Below, one piece after another: positions 8,531-16,655 of a stretch of DNA of 64,000 nucleotides. Source of the DNA: Lishizhenia tianjinensis (GTDB taxonomy: Bacteria > Bacteroidota > Bacteroidia > Flavobacteriales_D > Crocinitomicaceae). Numbering within the stretch: the stretch's first letter is position 1; every line of letters starts with the position of its first letter. Under the pieces are notes generated by a model, which was not told the origin of the DNA, did no database searches, and worked only from the letters and a program-made list of their open reading frames with translations. The DNA is taken from the NCBI RefSeq assembly GCF_900116425.1, contig NZ_FPAS01000006.1:62001-126000 (forward strand). The letters are read 5' to 3'. Both the position numbers and the translations under genes were made by a program.

Positions 8531-9406
8531 CTACTTCGTATTGTGCCCACCTCTGGGGTGCGCTTGTTTGTAAATCTTATTTATTTCATCAAACGAATTA
8601 TGGGTATACACTTGCGTCGCACTTAAATTAGCATGCCCTAGCAGCTCTTTTATGGTTTCAAGGCCGGCACCATTGTTTAACATGTGAGTAGCGAAGGTGT
8701 GTCTAAGTACGTGCGGACTGCGTTTATCCAAATTCGTCACACATGAAAGATACTTATTAATTCGCCTATATACAAATTTCGGATAGAGTTTATTCCCCTT
8801 TTTTGTAATAAAAATGTAAGGTGTCTTCGCTAAATCTGACCGTTTACTTTTCATTTCATTCAGTCCAGCCAAGAGTTCACTAGAAATGGGTATTATCCTT
8901 TCCTTATTTCTTTTACCTAAAACTTTAAGACTAGCATTTTGAATATCAGTAAATTTCAAATTTATCAGCTCTGACAAACGCATGCCAGTTTGGTAAAATA
9001 CCTCGACCATCAACATGTCTTCCACCTCTAGATTGGCCCCTACTTTTTGACTAATGTTAAAATTATCTAATTCTTCAACTTTAACGAATTCAGGTAAGCG
9101 TTTACTGGTTTTTGGTCCTTTAACAAGAAGCATAGGATTCTTTTCCACCACCTCTTCCTTTAAACACCATTTATAGAAAGTTCTGAGCGTGGATAGTTTT
9201 CTATTGACAGACCTATTAGAAACTCCATTATCTATAAGATGAACCATCCAAGATCTAACCAATTGATGATTGACCTCCTTGAGTTCTTCAAAATCATCAA
9301 TGGCTAAAAAATCAAAAAAATCTTGTAAGTCTTTTTGATAGGCAATTACCGTATGCTCTGAAGCACGTTTCTCGGTTATCAGATATGTAAGGAAATTTTC
9401 AAGCAT
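8531..9406 (-). CDS. xerC: tyrosine recombinase, XerC/XerD family
   Basis: Site-specific recombinase that resolves chromosome dimers at dif. 291 residues: N-terminal core-binding SAM-like domain (1-90) and C-terminal catalytic domain with Arg in TGMRLSELINL, Lys in LGKRNKERIIPI, His-x-x-Arg in HVLRHTFATHML, His in LLGHANLSATQVYTH and the nucleophilic Tyr just after. All six catalytic positions are present. The ATG lies directly after the U-run of the rpsU terminator, so the gene needs readthrough or another promoter. Whether it is XerC or XerD cannot be settled by eye. Confidence 0.93.
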   Translation of the reverse strand: MLENFLTYLITEKRASEHTVIAYQKDLQDFFDFLAIDDFEELKEVNHQLVRSWMVHLIDNGVSNRSVNRKLSTLRTFYKWCLKEEVVEKNPMLLVKGPKTSKRLPEFVKVEELDNFNISQKVGANLEVEDMLMVEVFYQTGMRLSELINLKFTDIQNASLKVLGKRNKERIIPISSELLAGLNEMKSKRSDLAKTPYIFITKKGNKLYPKFVYRRINKYLSCVTNLDKRSPHVLRHTFATHMLNNGAGLETIKELLGHANLSATQVYTHNSFDEINKIYKQAHPRGGHNTK

Positions 9407-9438
9407 AAAAAAAGGAGTCTAAATTAATTAGACTCCTT
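9407..9438 (-). terminator. intrinsic terminator between rpsU and xerC
   Basis: Perfect 11-bp stem (9412-9422 with 9428-9438, AAGGAGTCTAA) and 5-nt loop, followed by T7 in the minus direction. The T-run touches the xerC ATG. It is probably both the end of the short rpsU message and a throttle on xerC-raiA. Confidence 0.85.
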
Positions 9439-9466
9439 AAATATAAATATTCTTCAGAAAGATATC

Positions 9467-9658
9467 CTAGATCTCAGCAGATCTCATTCTTTGCTTGTAA
9501 GCAGCTTTGATCTTTTGCTGTCTTTCAGTTACAGAAGGCTTTTCGAATTCTTTACGAGATCTCAATTCTCTCATAATTCCAGTCTTCTCATATTTTTTCT
9601 TATACTTCTTAAGAGCTCTTTCGATGTTCTCTCCTTCTTTAACAGGTACTACTAACAT
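9467..9658 (-). CDS. rpsU: 30S ribosomal protein bS21
   Basis: Small-subunit protein near the 3' end of 16S rRNA. 63 residues, MLVVPVKEGENIERALKKYK, basic helices, ending KAAYKQRMRSAEI. ATG at 9658 is chosen because family members begin M-[LV]-[IV]-[IV]-P-[VI]-KEGEN; a TTG seven codons upstream adds residues not seen in relatives. In Bacteroidota bS21 is known to help hide the anti-Shine-Dalgarno sequence. I see only a weak purine stretch (AAGAAAAG) before the ATG. It has its own full promoter and terminator. Confidence 0.93.
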   Translation of the reverse strand: MLVVPVKEGENIERALKKYKKKYEKTGIMRELRSRKEFEKPSVTERQQKIKAAYKQRMRSAEI

Positions 9659-9692
9659 ATCTTTTCTTGTTATTTTCAATATTATTGGTCTG

Positions 9693-9723
9693 CAAAAGTA
9701 GCAAACAAATTTTTATCAACAAA
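9693..9723 (-). promoter_or_regulatory. promoter of rpsU
   Basis: -33 element TTTG (9723-9720), 19 nt, then -7 element TACTTTTG (9700-9693): an exact match to the Bacteroidota consensus with ideal spacing. It lies 34 bp upstream of the rpsU ATG. Confidence 0.8.
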
Positions 9724-9725
9724 TA

Positions 9726-10865
9726 TTATTTTAAAATTTCTCGAGAAATTACAACTTTTTGAATTTCCGAAGTTCCCTCACCTATGGTCATTAACTTCGC
9801 GTCTCTCAAGTACTTCTCTGCTGGATACTCCTTTGTATAACCGTATCCACCCATGATTTGCACGGCTTCATTACCACACATTACTGCAACTTCACTGGCG
9901 AAATATTTCGCATAAGCCCCCTCTTTTGTTAGCGGCATTTTGTTGTTTTTCAAGTACGCTGCATTGTAGGTTAACAATTCAGCAGCCTTCACTTGCGTTG
10001 CCATATCCGCCAATTTGAAACTTATCCCTTGGAATTGTGCAATAGGCTTTCCAAACTGTTCTCTTTCTTTTGCATATTGAACAGAAGCTTCATAAGCTCC
10101 ACGTGCAACACCACAACTTAAAGCAGCTATAGAAATTCTCCCACCATCTAATACTTGCATCGCTTGAATGAATCCCATTCCAACTTCTCCGATTACGTTT
10201 TCTTCCGGAACGCGTACATTATCAAAAATTAATTCAGCAGTTTCAGAAGCTCTTACTCCTAACTTATCTTTAATTTTTACAGCAGAGAAACCAGGCATAC
10301 CTTTCTCTATGATGAAAGCAGTAATACCTTTACTATCCAATAACTCACCTGTTCTTACCAAAACAACCGCTACGTCTCCAGATAAACCATGTGTAATCCA
10401 GTTTTTAGCACCGTTAATTACCCATTCGTTCCCTTCTTTAACCGCAGTGGTTTTCATTCGCATAGCATCAGACCCTGTATTCGGCTCTGTTAATCCCCAA
10501 GCACCGATAAACTCACCTGAAGCTAATTTTGGTAAATACTTCTTTTTTTGTTCTTCTGTACCGTGGTAATAAATATGACCTGTACATAAAGAGTTATGTG
10601 CAGCTACAGACAATCCAACACCACCACATACTTTACCTAATTCAATTAATGCAGTAACATATTCATCATAAGAAAATCCTGAACCTCCGTATTCTTCAGG
10701 TATGTAAATACCTAATAAACCAAGCTCACCCATTTTTTTCATTACATCAACTGGGAAATGCTCTTCTTCATCCCATTTATTTCTGTTTGGGCGAATTTCT
10801 TTTTCAGCAAAATCACGAACCATTTGTTCGATCATTAATTGATTTTCGTTTTTTGCAAAATTCAT
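9726..10865 (-). CDS. acyl-CoA dehydrogenase
   Basis: FAD-dependent alpha,beta-dehydrogenation of acyl-CoA in the first step of beta-oxidation or branched-chain amino-acid breakdown, in the cytoplasm. 379 residues, the length of short/medium-chain enzymes. N-terminal helical domain (1-115), middle beta domain with the FAD-contact segment GAWGLTEPNTGSDA, C-terminal helical domain with QFGKPIAQFQ and GGYGYTKEYPAEKYLRDAK, which contains the expected catalytic Glu; IGEGTSEIQK near the end. Chain-length preference cannot be read from sequence. It lies 41 bp after apt on the same strand. Confidence 0.95.
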   Translation of the reverse strand: MNFAKNENQLMIEQMVRDFAEKEIRPNRNKWDEEEHFPVDVMKKMGELGLLGIYIPEEYGGSGFSYDEYVTALIELGKVCGGVGLSVAAHNSLCTGHIYYHGTEEQKKKYLPKLASGEFIGAWGLTEPNTGSDAMRMKTTAVKEGNEWVINGAKNWITHGLSGDVAVVLVRTGELLDSKGITAFIIEKGMPGFSAVKIKDKLGVRASETAELIFDNVRVPEENVIGEVGMGFIQAMQVLDGGRISIAALSCGVARGAYEASVQYAKEREQFGKPIAQFQGISFKLADMATQVKAAELLTYNAAYLKNNKMPLTKEGAYAKYFASEVAVMCGNEAVQIMGGYGYTKEYPAEKYLRDAKLMTIGEGTSEIQKVVISREILK

Positions 10866-10906
10866 TTTTGTTCTTTCTTTAATTGTACGTTAACAGCGGC
10901 TAACGC

Positions 10907-11443
10907 TTAATAGTTCACGATAGCCTGTATATTATCTGTAAATTGTTTTAATTTTTGATCTCCTTCTAAAAAATCAAGGCTTACCAAGAAGTTAAAAGCC
11001 TCAACGCTCGCTCCACATTTCTTAATCAAATGCGCAGCAGCTTCTGCAGATCCACCGGTTGCCAATAAATCGTCGTGCACCAACACTTTATCGTTTGCAT
11101 CAACAGCATCCTCATGCATTTCTATCGTAGCAGAACCATATTCCAAATCATAACTATAGCTCACCTTTTTGTAAGGCAACTTTCCTTTTTTACGAATTAA
11201 AATAAAAGGGATTCCCAAACGCATGGCTAGTGGGTAACCGAATAAAAAGCCGCGACTCTCAATTCCTGCAATCTTTGTAATACCAGAATCTTTGTATTGC
11301 GTCGCTAAATGTTCTACGATTTCATTAGACAACTGAGGGTCTAACATGATAGGTGTAATATCTTTAAACACTATCCCCTCTTTTGGAAAGTCAACCACAT
11401 CTCTAATCTCTGCTTTAACTTTCTCTACTAAATCTATATTCAT
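10907..11443 (-). CDS. apt: adenine phosphoribosyltransferase
   Basis: Purine salvage: adenine + PRPP to AMP. 178 residues; FPKEGIVFKDITPIM near the N-terminus, GIESRGFLFGYPLA, and the PRPP-binding motif VLVHDDLLATGGSA (about residues 121-134). All family landmarks are present. The ATG overlaps the stop of the preceding helix-hairpin-helix gene by 4 bp (ATGA), implying translational coupling. Part of a purine theme in the window with purM, purK, purE and hpt-adk. Confidence 0.97.
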   Translation of the reverse strand: MNIDLVEKVKAEIRDVVDFPKEGIVFKDITPIMLDPQLSNEIVEHLATQYKDSGITKIAGIESRGFLFGYPLAMRLGIPFILIRKKGKLPYKKVSYSYDLEYGSATIEMHEDAVDANDKVLVHDDLLATGGSAEAAAHLIKKCGASVEAFNFLVSLDFLEGDQKLKQFTDNIQAIVNY

Positions 11444-12342
11444 TCTACCTTTAAGTAAGGCCTCACCTTGTTAAAGGTTTCGGCATTCATTAGCACTAGT
11501 TCCTTTAATTCCTCAACCGAAGAATACGCCCCATGTGTTTTCCTGTAGGCGATAATGGAGTTTGCTAATTTATAACTTATATACGGATGTTGCTTTAATT
11601 CCTGGAGATTAATTTCATTAATGTTATGTCTCTTTACAAAACTTGTATCAATGGTTATATTTCTAGAAATTAGGTCAGCTAAGCTATCTGGAAGATGATA
11701 AACTTCCTTCAATTGCTGGGTATTCACAAAACCTCCCAGTGCATCTCTGAAATTCAACACTTTAGTAGCGTAATAATCTCCCACACCTTTTAATTTCACC
11801 AAATCATCCTTGGTCATTATATTAATAGAATGAACCATTTGTTCCGGCGCTTTCTTCTCAACACTAAAACTTTCTAAGCTTTCTTTCTTCTCCAAGGTGT
11901 CTGGCAAATCTATGTAGGTATAAAGTTGAGCATAACTTTCTTCATCCATAATAAATAACTTTTTCAGGTCAGATTTCACCTTAAATTGAAAACCAGATGC
12001 TCTAAAATTCATTACTGAAGCTGCTTGTTTTTGACTATACCCCAAGCGCATCCAATCATCCAAGTTGTATTCATTCGGATTAAACTTAGCTTCTGGCACC
12101 TTAATACGCCATTTTCTCTTTTCCTGCCTTTTGTAATTAATCTGTTGTGGGAGTTCTGCAATTCGAGCTTTTTCTATCGGCGAAATCTGAACCGGAACAT
12201 TCTTTAAAGGATGGGTGAGTTTGAAATAGACCTTCACTCCAACGATGACCAATACGCCTATAACAACAAGGGATAATATGGCGATACGTGATCGTTTCTG
12301 AAAACGTAAAAAGTCTTGGTTCCAATCTTTAAAGGTACTCAT
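11440..12342 (-). CDS. membrane-anchored helix-hairpin-helix protein
   Basis: 300 residues. One membrane helix (about 20-38) follows basic residues KRSR, predicting the N-terminus inside and the rest in the periplasm. The C-terminal part carries repeated helix-hairpin-helix units: IMTKDDLVKLKGVGDYYATK (about 178-197) with a following GGF hairpin, and INEINLQELKQHPYISYKLA with HGAYSSVEEL. These resemble ComEA, the periplasmic DNA receptor of natural transformation, but the middle region (50-170) is unfamiliar. DNA binding and any uptake role are inference. Coupled by 4-bp overlap to apt. Confidence 0.8.
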   Translation of the reverse strand: MSTFKDWNQDFLRFQKRSRIAILSLVVIGVLVIVGVKVYFKLTHPLKNVPVQISPIEKARIAELPQQINYKRQEKRKWRIKVPEAKFNPNEYNLDDWMRLGYSQKQAASVMNFRASGFQFKVKSDLKKLFIMDEESYAQLYTYIDLPDTLEKKESLESFSVEKKAPEQMVHSINIMTKDDLVKLKGVGDYYATKVLNFRDALGGFVNTQQLKEVYHLPDSLADLISRNITIDTSFVKRHNINEINLQELKQHPYISYKLANSIIAYRKTHGAYSSVEELKELVLMNAETFNKVRPYLKVE

Positions 12343-12356
12343 GGTGGTTGATTCAT

Positions 12357-12390
12357 AAAAAAAGGTCTGCTACACCAAGTAACAGACCTT
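12357..12390 (-). terminator. intrinsic terminator after the symporter gene
   Basis: 12-bp stem (12362-12373 with 12379-12390, outer AAGGTCTG/CAGACCTT, one G-U pair), 5-nt loop and a T-run in the minus direction. It ends the symporter transcript 15 bp before the next ATG. Confidence 0.85.
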
Positions 12391-12412
12391 CAAGTTATGA
12401 ATTTTCTATGAG

Positions 12413-14464
12413 TTATTTAAACTTTTTTATCGCTCCAGATTTAATGCGCTCGAAGTAATCCTTCAAATCGGCACTAACTTCTCCAGACATCAATATCAAC
12501 CCTAAAATATTTGGGAAAGCCATCCCTAAAATCATAAGGTCTGAGAAATCAATTACGGCTCCTAGTCCTACAGATGATCCAATCACCACGAAAACTAAGA
12601 AGATAAATTTATACACTAATCCAGCTGATTTTGTCTCTCCAAACAAATAAGTCCACGCTTTCAAACCATAGTAAGACCAAGAAATCATTGTTGAGAAGGC
12701 AAACAATACTACGGCAAATGTTAATACGTATAACGACCAATCACCTAAAGAAGATGAGAAGGCGGCTGAAGTTAATGCGGCTCCCTCTAATCCTTCTGGA
12801 TCTGCAGAATAACCCGTAAAAATAATTACTAAAGCAGTCATTGTACACACTACAACAGTATCAATAAACGGTTCTAATAAAGCCACTATTCCTTCTGAAA
12901 TTGGTTCGTCTGTAATTGCCGCAGAGTGAGCGATAGCTGAAGATCCAACACCGGCCTCATTCGAGAAAGCTGCTCTTTGGAAACCTAAGATTAATACTCC
13001 AATAAATCCACCGTAAATGGCGTCTGGACTAAATGCTCCATTAAAAATAGTTCTGAAACCAAATCCTAAATTATCGTAGTTAAAACCAATAATTACCAAC
13101 GCACTTATAACGTAAATCCCGACCATAGTAGGAACGATTTTATCTGTTACTTTGGCAATACTCTTGATACCTCCAACGATAACAACACCCACCAAGATGG
13201 CCATTACTATACCGAAGTAAAACCCGTAAGAAGAGAAACCTTCTAATCCTGGCAACTGAGACAATTGGTTAAATGCTTGGTTGGCTTGGAACATATTTCC
13301 ACCTCCTAAAGAACCTCCTACACAAAGAATGGCAAATAAAAGCGCCAGTACTTTACCGAGTTGCGCAAAGAAAGGTCCTTTCTTTGCCAAACCTTTTGAC
13401 AAATAGTACATTGGTCCACCGAAAACTTCACCATCTTCTTTTTGATGTCTGTATTTCACACCTAAAGTACATTCCACAAACTTTGAGGCCATCCCTAATA
13501 GTCCGGCTAATATCATCCAGAAAGTAGCACCTGGTCCACCCATAGAAATTGCAATTGCAACCCCAGCAATATTACCCAATCCTACCGTTGCAGAAAGCGC
13601 TGTAACCAATGCCTGGAAGTGAGAAACCTCACCGTGGTGTCCATCTGGATCATCGTACTTACCTTGTACTAATTCTATTGCGTGTTTTGGTCCTCTAAAA
13701 TTGATGAACTTCATACGAACTGTAAAGAATACAGCTCCCAGAACTAACCAAAGTACTATTAAAGGAAATCCTTGTGTCTTGGTTGTTAAATTCTTGTGGT
13801 AAAAAGGCTGTCTATTTGGATAGTCAATTATTGCCAGTACTTTATCAGAACGGTTTCCTCTTTTATTTACAAAGTGCACCTGTTCTCCTGCCTTCGCTTT
13901 AATCTCTAGAACTCCTGTTCCTACAGCAAAGAGAGGAAATTCCTTCTCCCCATCCTTTAAAATCGCTATTGCTTGCTGGTGTTTAACCTTTGCTCCGTCT
14001 TCTACCAACCACTCCTTAACGAAATAGTCCTTTTTTGTTTCATCAAGCGCAAAAGGTGCTTTCAATACATTGTTTGGAACCTTAACGGTGTCTGCAAATA
14101 CTTCATAAAAAAGTATACTTTGCATGAAGGCCACTGCCGGTTTCATTGCATTGTTAAAATGCTCTGGAATACTTTCGGCGTCAACTATACCCTTTTTAGT
14201 GATAGAGTTATTGGCAGCATCTATAACAGTAACAGCAATGGTATCTCCTTCTGATAAACCTGTTGCTTTACTTGTATAAATATTAACCCCTTTTTGCGAC
14301 CAAATGTAACGATAAGGCTCAACTCCACCTTTTACTGTAACCTCTGCAGTTACATCGTCAATTTTATCTTCAAAATCTTGAACTTTTAAATCTACTTGTA
14401 ATGTCTCTTGTGAAAATGTTAGAAATGTCGTTGTTAAAAATAAAAGCGTAAGTAATTTTTTCAT
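12413..14464 (-). CDS. sodium:amino-acid symporter (AGCS family) with fused extracytoplasmic domains
   Basis: 683 residues from ATG 14464. Order: signal peptide ([19 protein letters not shown]), a SprB-type repeat (about 35-85; [13 protein letters not shown] then [14 protein letters not shown]), a lipoyl/biotinyl-like barrel (about 135-210; [18 protein letters not shown]) without the usual modified Lys context, then a complete AGCS transporter (about 225-680) with [18 protein letters not shown] and [21 protein letters not shown] proteins carry alanine or glycine with Na+ and are normally about 450 residues. The N-terminal extension is expected on the periplasmic side; it may bind or sense substrate (inference). 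An exact -7 element lies 21 bp upstream. A TTG further upstream is part of that element, not the start. Confidence 0.9.
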   Translation of the reverse strand: MKKLLTLLFLTTTFLTFSQETLQVDLKVQDFEDKIDDVTAEVTVKGGVEPYRYIWSQKGVNIYTSKATGLSEGDTIAVTVIDAANNSITKKGIVDAESIPEHFNNAMKPAVAFMQSILFYEVFADTVKVPNNVLKAPFALDETKKDYFVKEWLVEDGAKVKHQQAIAILKDGEKEFPLFAVGTGVLEIKAKAGEQVHFVNKRGNRSDKVLAIIDYPNRQPFYHKNLTTKTQGFPLIVLWLVLGAVFFTVRMKFINFRGPKHAIELVQGKYDDPDGHHGEVSHFQALVTALSATVGLGNIAGVAIAISMGGPGATFWMILAGLLGMASKFVECTLGVKYRHQKEDGEVFGGPMYYLSKGLAKKGPFFAQLGKVLALLFAILCVGGSLGGGNMFQANQAFNQLSQLPGLEGFSSYGFYFGIVMAILVGVVIVGGIKSIAKVTDKIVPTMVGIYVISALVIIGFNYDNLGFGFRTIFNGAFSPDAIYGGFIGVLILGFQRAAFSNEAGVGSSAIAHSAAITDEPISEGIVALLEPFIDTVVVCTMTALVIIFTGYSADPEGLEGAALTSAAFSSSLGDWSLYVLTFAVVLFAFSTMISWSYYGLKAWTYLFGETKSAGLVYKFIFLVFVVIGSSVGLGAVIDFSDLMILGMAFPNILGLILMSGEVSADLKDYFERIKSGAIKKFK

Positions 14465-14485
14465 AAAGTTTTTGCTTGATTTCTT

Positions 14486-14493
14486 CAAAAATA
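14486..14493 (-). promoter_or_regulatory. -7 element of the symporter gene
   Basis: TATTTTTG on the minus strand, an exact TAnnTTTG match, 21 bp upstream of the ATG. I see no clear TTG at the -33 position. Confidence 0.55.
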
Positions 14494-14518
14494 TAAATAT
14501 TTATTGCTTTGGAAAGAA

Positions 14519-15403
14519 TTATAAACGTTCGAGTATCTGTTCCAAGGTTTTAGGATTATATCCTAGCTCATTTTTTGCTTTACTTAAATCAAAACCCGTT
14601 TTAGGTGGACGTTTTGCTTTTTGATTCAATGAGCTTGATTTAATGGGTTGAATAAGTTGGGTATTTAAGTCGTAATATTTACCAACGCGGTGCACAATTT
14701 CAAGTATGCTCAAAGTCTCTGGTCCGCAAATGTGATAAATCCCTTTTTTGTCTAATTCAACGATGCGTAGACAGGCCCAAGCTAAATCATCTGCCCAAGT
14801 TGGAGCTCTAAACTGATCGTCCACTATGGTCAACGCGTCTCCTTTCTCCAAAGCACCTTTAGCCCAAAGTAAAATGTTAGACCTGCTCATACCCGGAGTT
14901 TTTCCAAGAATAATAATGGTTCTAACAATAGACCAATTCGTGTTTTCGTCTTGTGTTAAAATATGCTCGGCATCTAGTTTAGACTGACCGTAAACACTGA
15001 GAGGATTGGGTTCATCTGTCTCTTTATAATTACCTTGTTTCCCATCGAAAACAAAATCCGTAGATAACAATTGTAAATGCGCCCCTATTTTTTTCGCTGC
15101 CTTCCATAAGATTTCAACTGCCTTCACATTCAACAACTCACAACCTTCAACATCATCTTCACACGCATCCACATTGGTCATGGCTGCGGTATTGATAACA
15201 TGTGTTGGCTGTAATTTTTGAAAGCTACTCTCAACCTCGTCTTCCAAGGTTATGTCTAAACTATGGTATTTTTCTGGCGGACAATTTGGGTTTCTATTCT
15301 CTCCTCTACCGGTAGCAATATAATCTTGTCCTTTACTTTCTAATTGGTTAACAATTTTTTGCCCTAACAAACCATTGGCACCAGTAATCAATATTTTACG
15401 CAT
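14519..15403 (-). CDS. RmlD-like NAD(P)-dependent sugar-nucleotide reductase
   Basis: 294 residues, extended SDR fold. Rossmann motif ITGANGLLGQKIV near the N-terminus, NTAAMTNVDACEDD, the active-site region LLSTDFVFDGKQGNY with YGQSK (Tyr-x-x-x-Lys), and RAPTWADDLAWA, all typical of dTDP-4-dehydrorhamnose reductase-like proteins. ATG at 15403 chosen over a TTG three codons earlier. It overlaps the K+ channel gene by 8 bp. It is not beside other rhamnose genes (an rfbC homologue lies at 34.7 kb), so true rhamnose synthesis is uncertain. Confidence 0.82.
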   Translation of the reverse strand: MRKILITGANGLLGQKIVNQLESKGQDYIATGRGENRNPNCPPEKYHSLDITLEDEVESSFQKLQPTHVINTAAMTNVDACEDDVEGCELLNVKAVEILWKAAKKIGAHLQLLSTDFVFDGKQGNYKETDEPNPLSVYGQSKLDAEHILTQDENTNWSIVRTIIILGKTPGMSRSNILLWAKGALEKGDALTIVDDQFRAPTWADDLAWACLRIVELDKKGIYHICGPETLSILEIVHRVGKYYDLNTQLIQPIKSSSLNQKAKRPPKTGFDLSKAKNELGYNPKTLEQILERL

Positions 15404-16421
15404 CAAATTCAAAGTATTTTCTCAAATTATCTATTTGTTCCTTATCCCCTAACATCAGAATTTTACAACCTTCTGTAATCAAGGTGTTTCCTGAAGGATT
15501 GATTTGATAATCTCCATCTTGTTCTTTAATCCCCACTACGGAACAACCAGAAATCTCAGCATCTTTGAACACCTGTAACTTCTGATCTTTAAACTTCAAG
15601 GGTAGGTTCTTGTAATTGATGGCTACAATATTTGGGGTATAGTCGGAGGATATAATAATTTCATCAATAAATTCCATAACATCTGGTCTCACAACCAAAG
15701 ATGCCATGTGAGAACCACCTACAGAATCGGGCATAATAACAGAATTTGCACCTGCTATTTTTAGTTTATTATAGGTTTCATTCTTTGAGGCTCTTGCAAT
15801 AATTTGAATGTTTTTGTTCATCTCTCTTGCTGCCAACACTACATAAACATTATTTGCATCTGAGGGCATACAGGTAATTATGGCTTTGGCATTTTCTAAG
15901 TTTGCATTTACCAAATTCTCATCCACTGTCGCATCACCCACTACAAAATTGTAATTCTCATCTTCCTCGTATTTTACAACACGTGCCGGATCCAGCTCTA
16001 CAACCACAAAACTCTGATTAGTTCGGGCAAAATCTTCGGCCACTTGTCTTCCGACACGACCAAAACCACAAATTACCACATGATTTTTCAGGGCATCGAT
16101 TTTACGTTTTTCCATGATAGCTTTTCTTAGTTTTCTAAAATCACCTCCAAAAAGGTAAGAGGATAGCGAGGTTATAGCATAGGCAAAAGTACCCAAGCTC
16201 ATTATTATTAATAGTGAGGTGAAGATTTTTCCGTGAGGAGATAAAGATTGAACTTCACCAAACCCAACGGTGGAAATCGTGATCATGGTCATGTAAAAAG
16301 CATCCAGGGTGTCATATCCCTCCAACCCAACATAACCAAGAATACCAATGAGTATACACACTATAATTAGTGATATACTGTAGAGTAGTCGATAATATAA
16401 CTTATGATAAGCTTTAAACAT
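15396..16421 (-). CDS. potassium channel with RCK (TrkA-N/TrkA-C) domains
   Basis: 341 residues. Two membrane helices (about 10-30 and 67-90) flank a pore with the K+ selectivity filter TVGFG (residues 51-55). An RCK domain begins at about 113 with the nucleotide-binding motif HVVICGFGRVGRQVAEDF, and a TrkA-C-like domain follows (about 250-340). This is the MthK/Kch type of ligand-gated tetrameric K+ channel in the inner membrane. Adjacent stop and start codons tie it to the PspC-like gene, and it overlaps the RmlD-like gene by 8 bp. Confidence 0.93.
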   Translation of the reverse strand: MFKAYHKLYYRLLYSISLIIVCILIGILGYVGLEGYDTLDAFYMTMITISTVGFGEVQSLSPHGKIFTSLLIIMSLGTFAYAITSLSSYLFGGDFRKLRKAIMEKRKIDALKNHVVICGFGRVGRQVAEDFARTNQSFVVVELDPARVVKYEEDENYNFVVGDATVDENLVNANLENAKAIITCMPSDANNVYVVLAAREMNKNIQIIARASKNETYNKLKIAGANSVIMPDSVGGSHMASLVVRPDVMEFIDEIIISSDYTPNIVAINYKNLPLKFKDQKLQVFKDAEISGCSVVGIKEQDGDYQINPSGNTLITEGCKILMLGDKEQIDNLRKYFEFDA

Positions 16422-16655
16422 CTATAGTTCCCAAATTGATCTCGGTTTAGAACTTAGTCGCAAAGTATGTTTGTGTTCTAAGAGCCATCCCATAACAAGA
16501 TACAACAATAATGGAGAGCCCAAACCGATAAAAGAAATGTAGATAAAAAATCTTCTTACGTGTTCGGTACGCAATCTAAGTTTTTTGGCCCACCAGGCAC
16601 ATACACCAAAGGAGCGTATTTCAAAAAACAAAACTATTTTTTGTATTGTTCTCAT
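16422..16655 (-). CDS. small PspC-domain-like membrane protein
   Basis: 77 residues; FFEIRSFGVCAWWAKKLRLR then one hydrophobic segment (about 34-57) ending MGWLLEHK, matching the short PspC-like proteins of Bacteroidota. PspC is an envelope-stress protein in proteobacteria; a similar role here is not shown. The ATG overlaps the stop of the DUF2851 gene (ATGA), and the next gene starts immediately after its stop, so it is clearly in the operon. Confidence 0.75.
   Translation of the reverse strand: MRTIQKIVLFFEIRSFGVCAWWAKKLRLRTEHVRRFFIYISFIGLGSPLLLYLVMGWLLEHKHTLRLSSKPRSIWEL

Noticed and set aside
14519-15403. Calling this gene rfbD as part of a rhamnose pathway
   Set aside because: It is RmlD-like but is not near rfbA, rfbB or rfbC; the symbol would claim too much.
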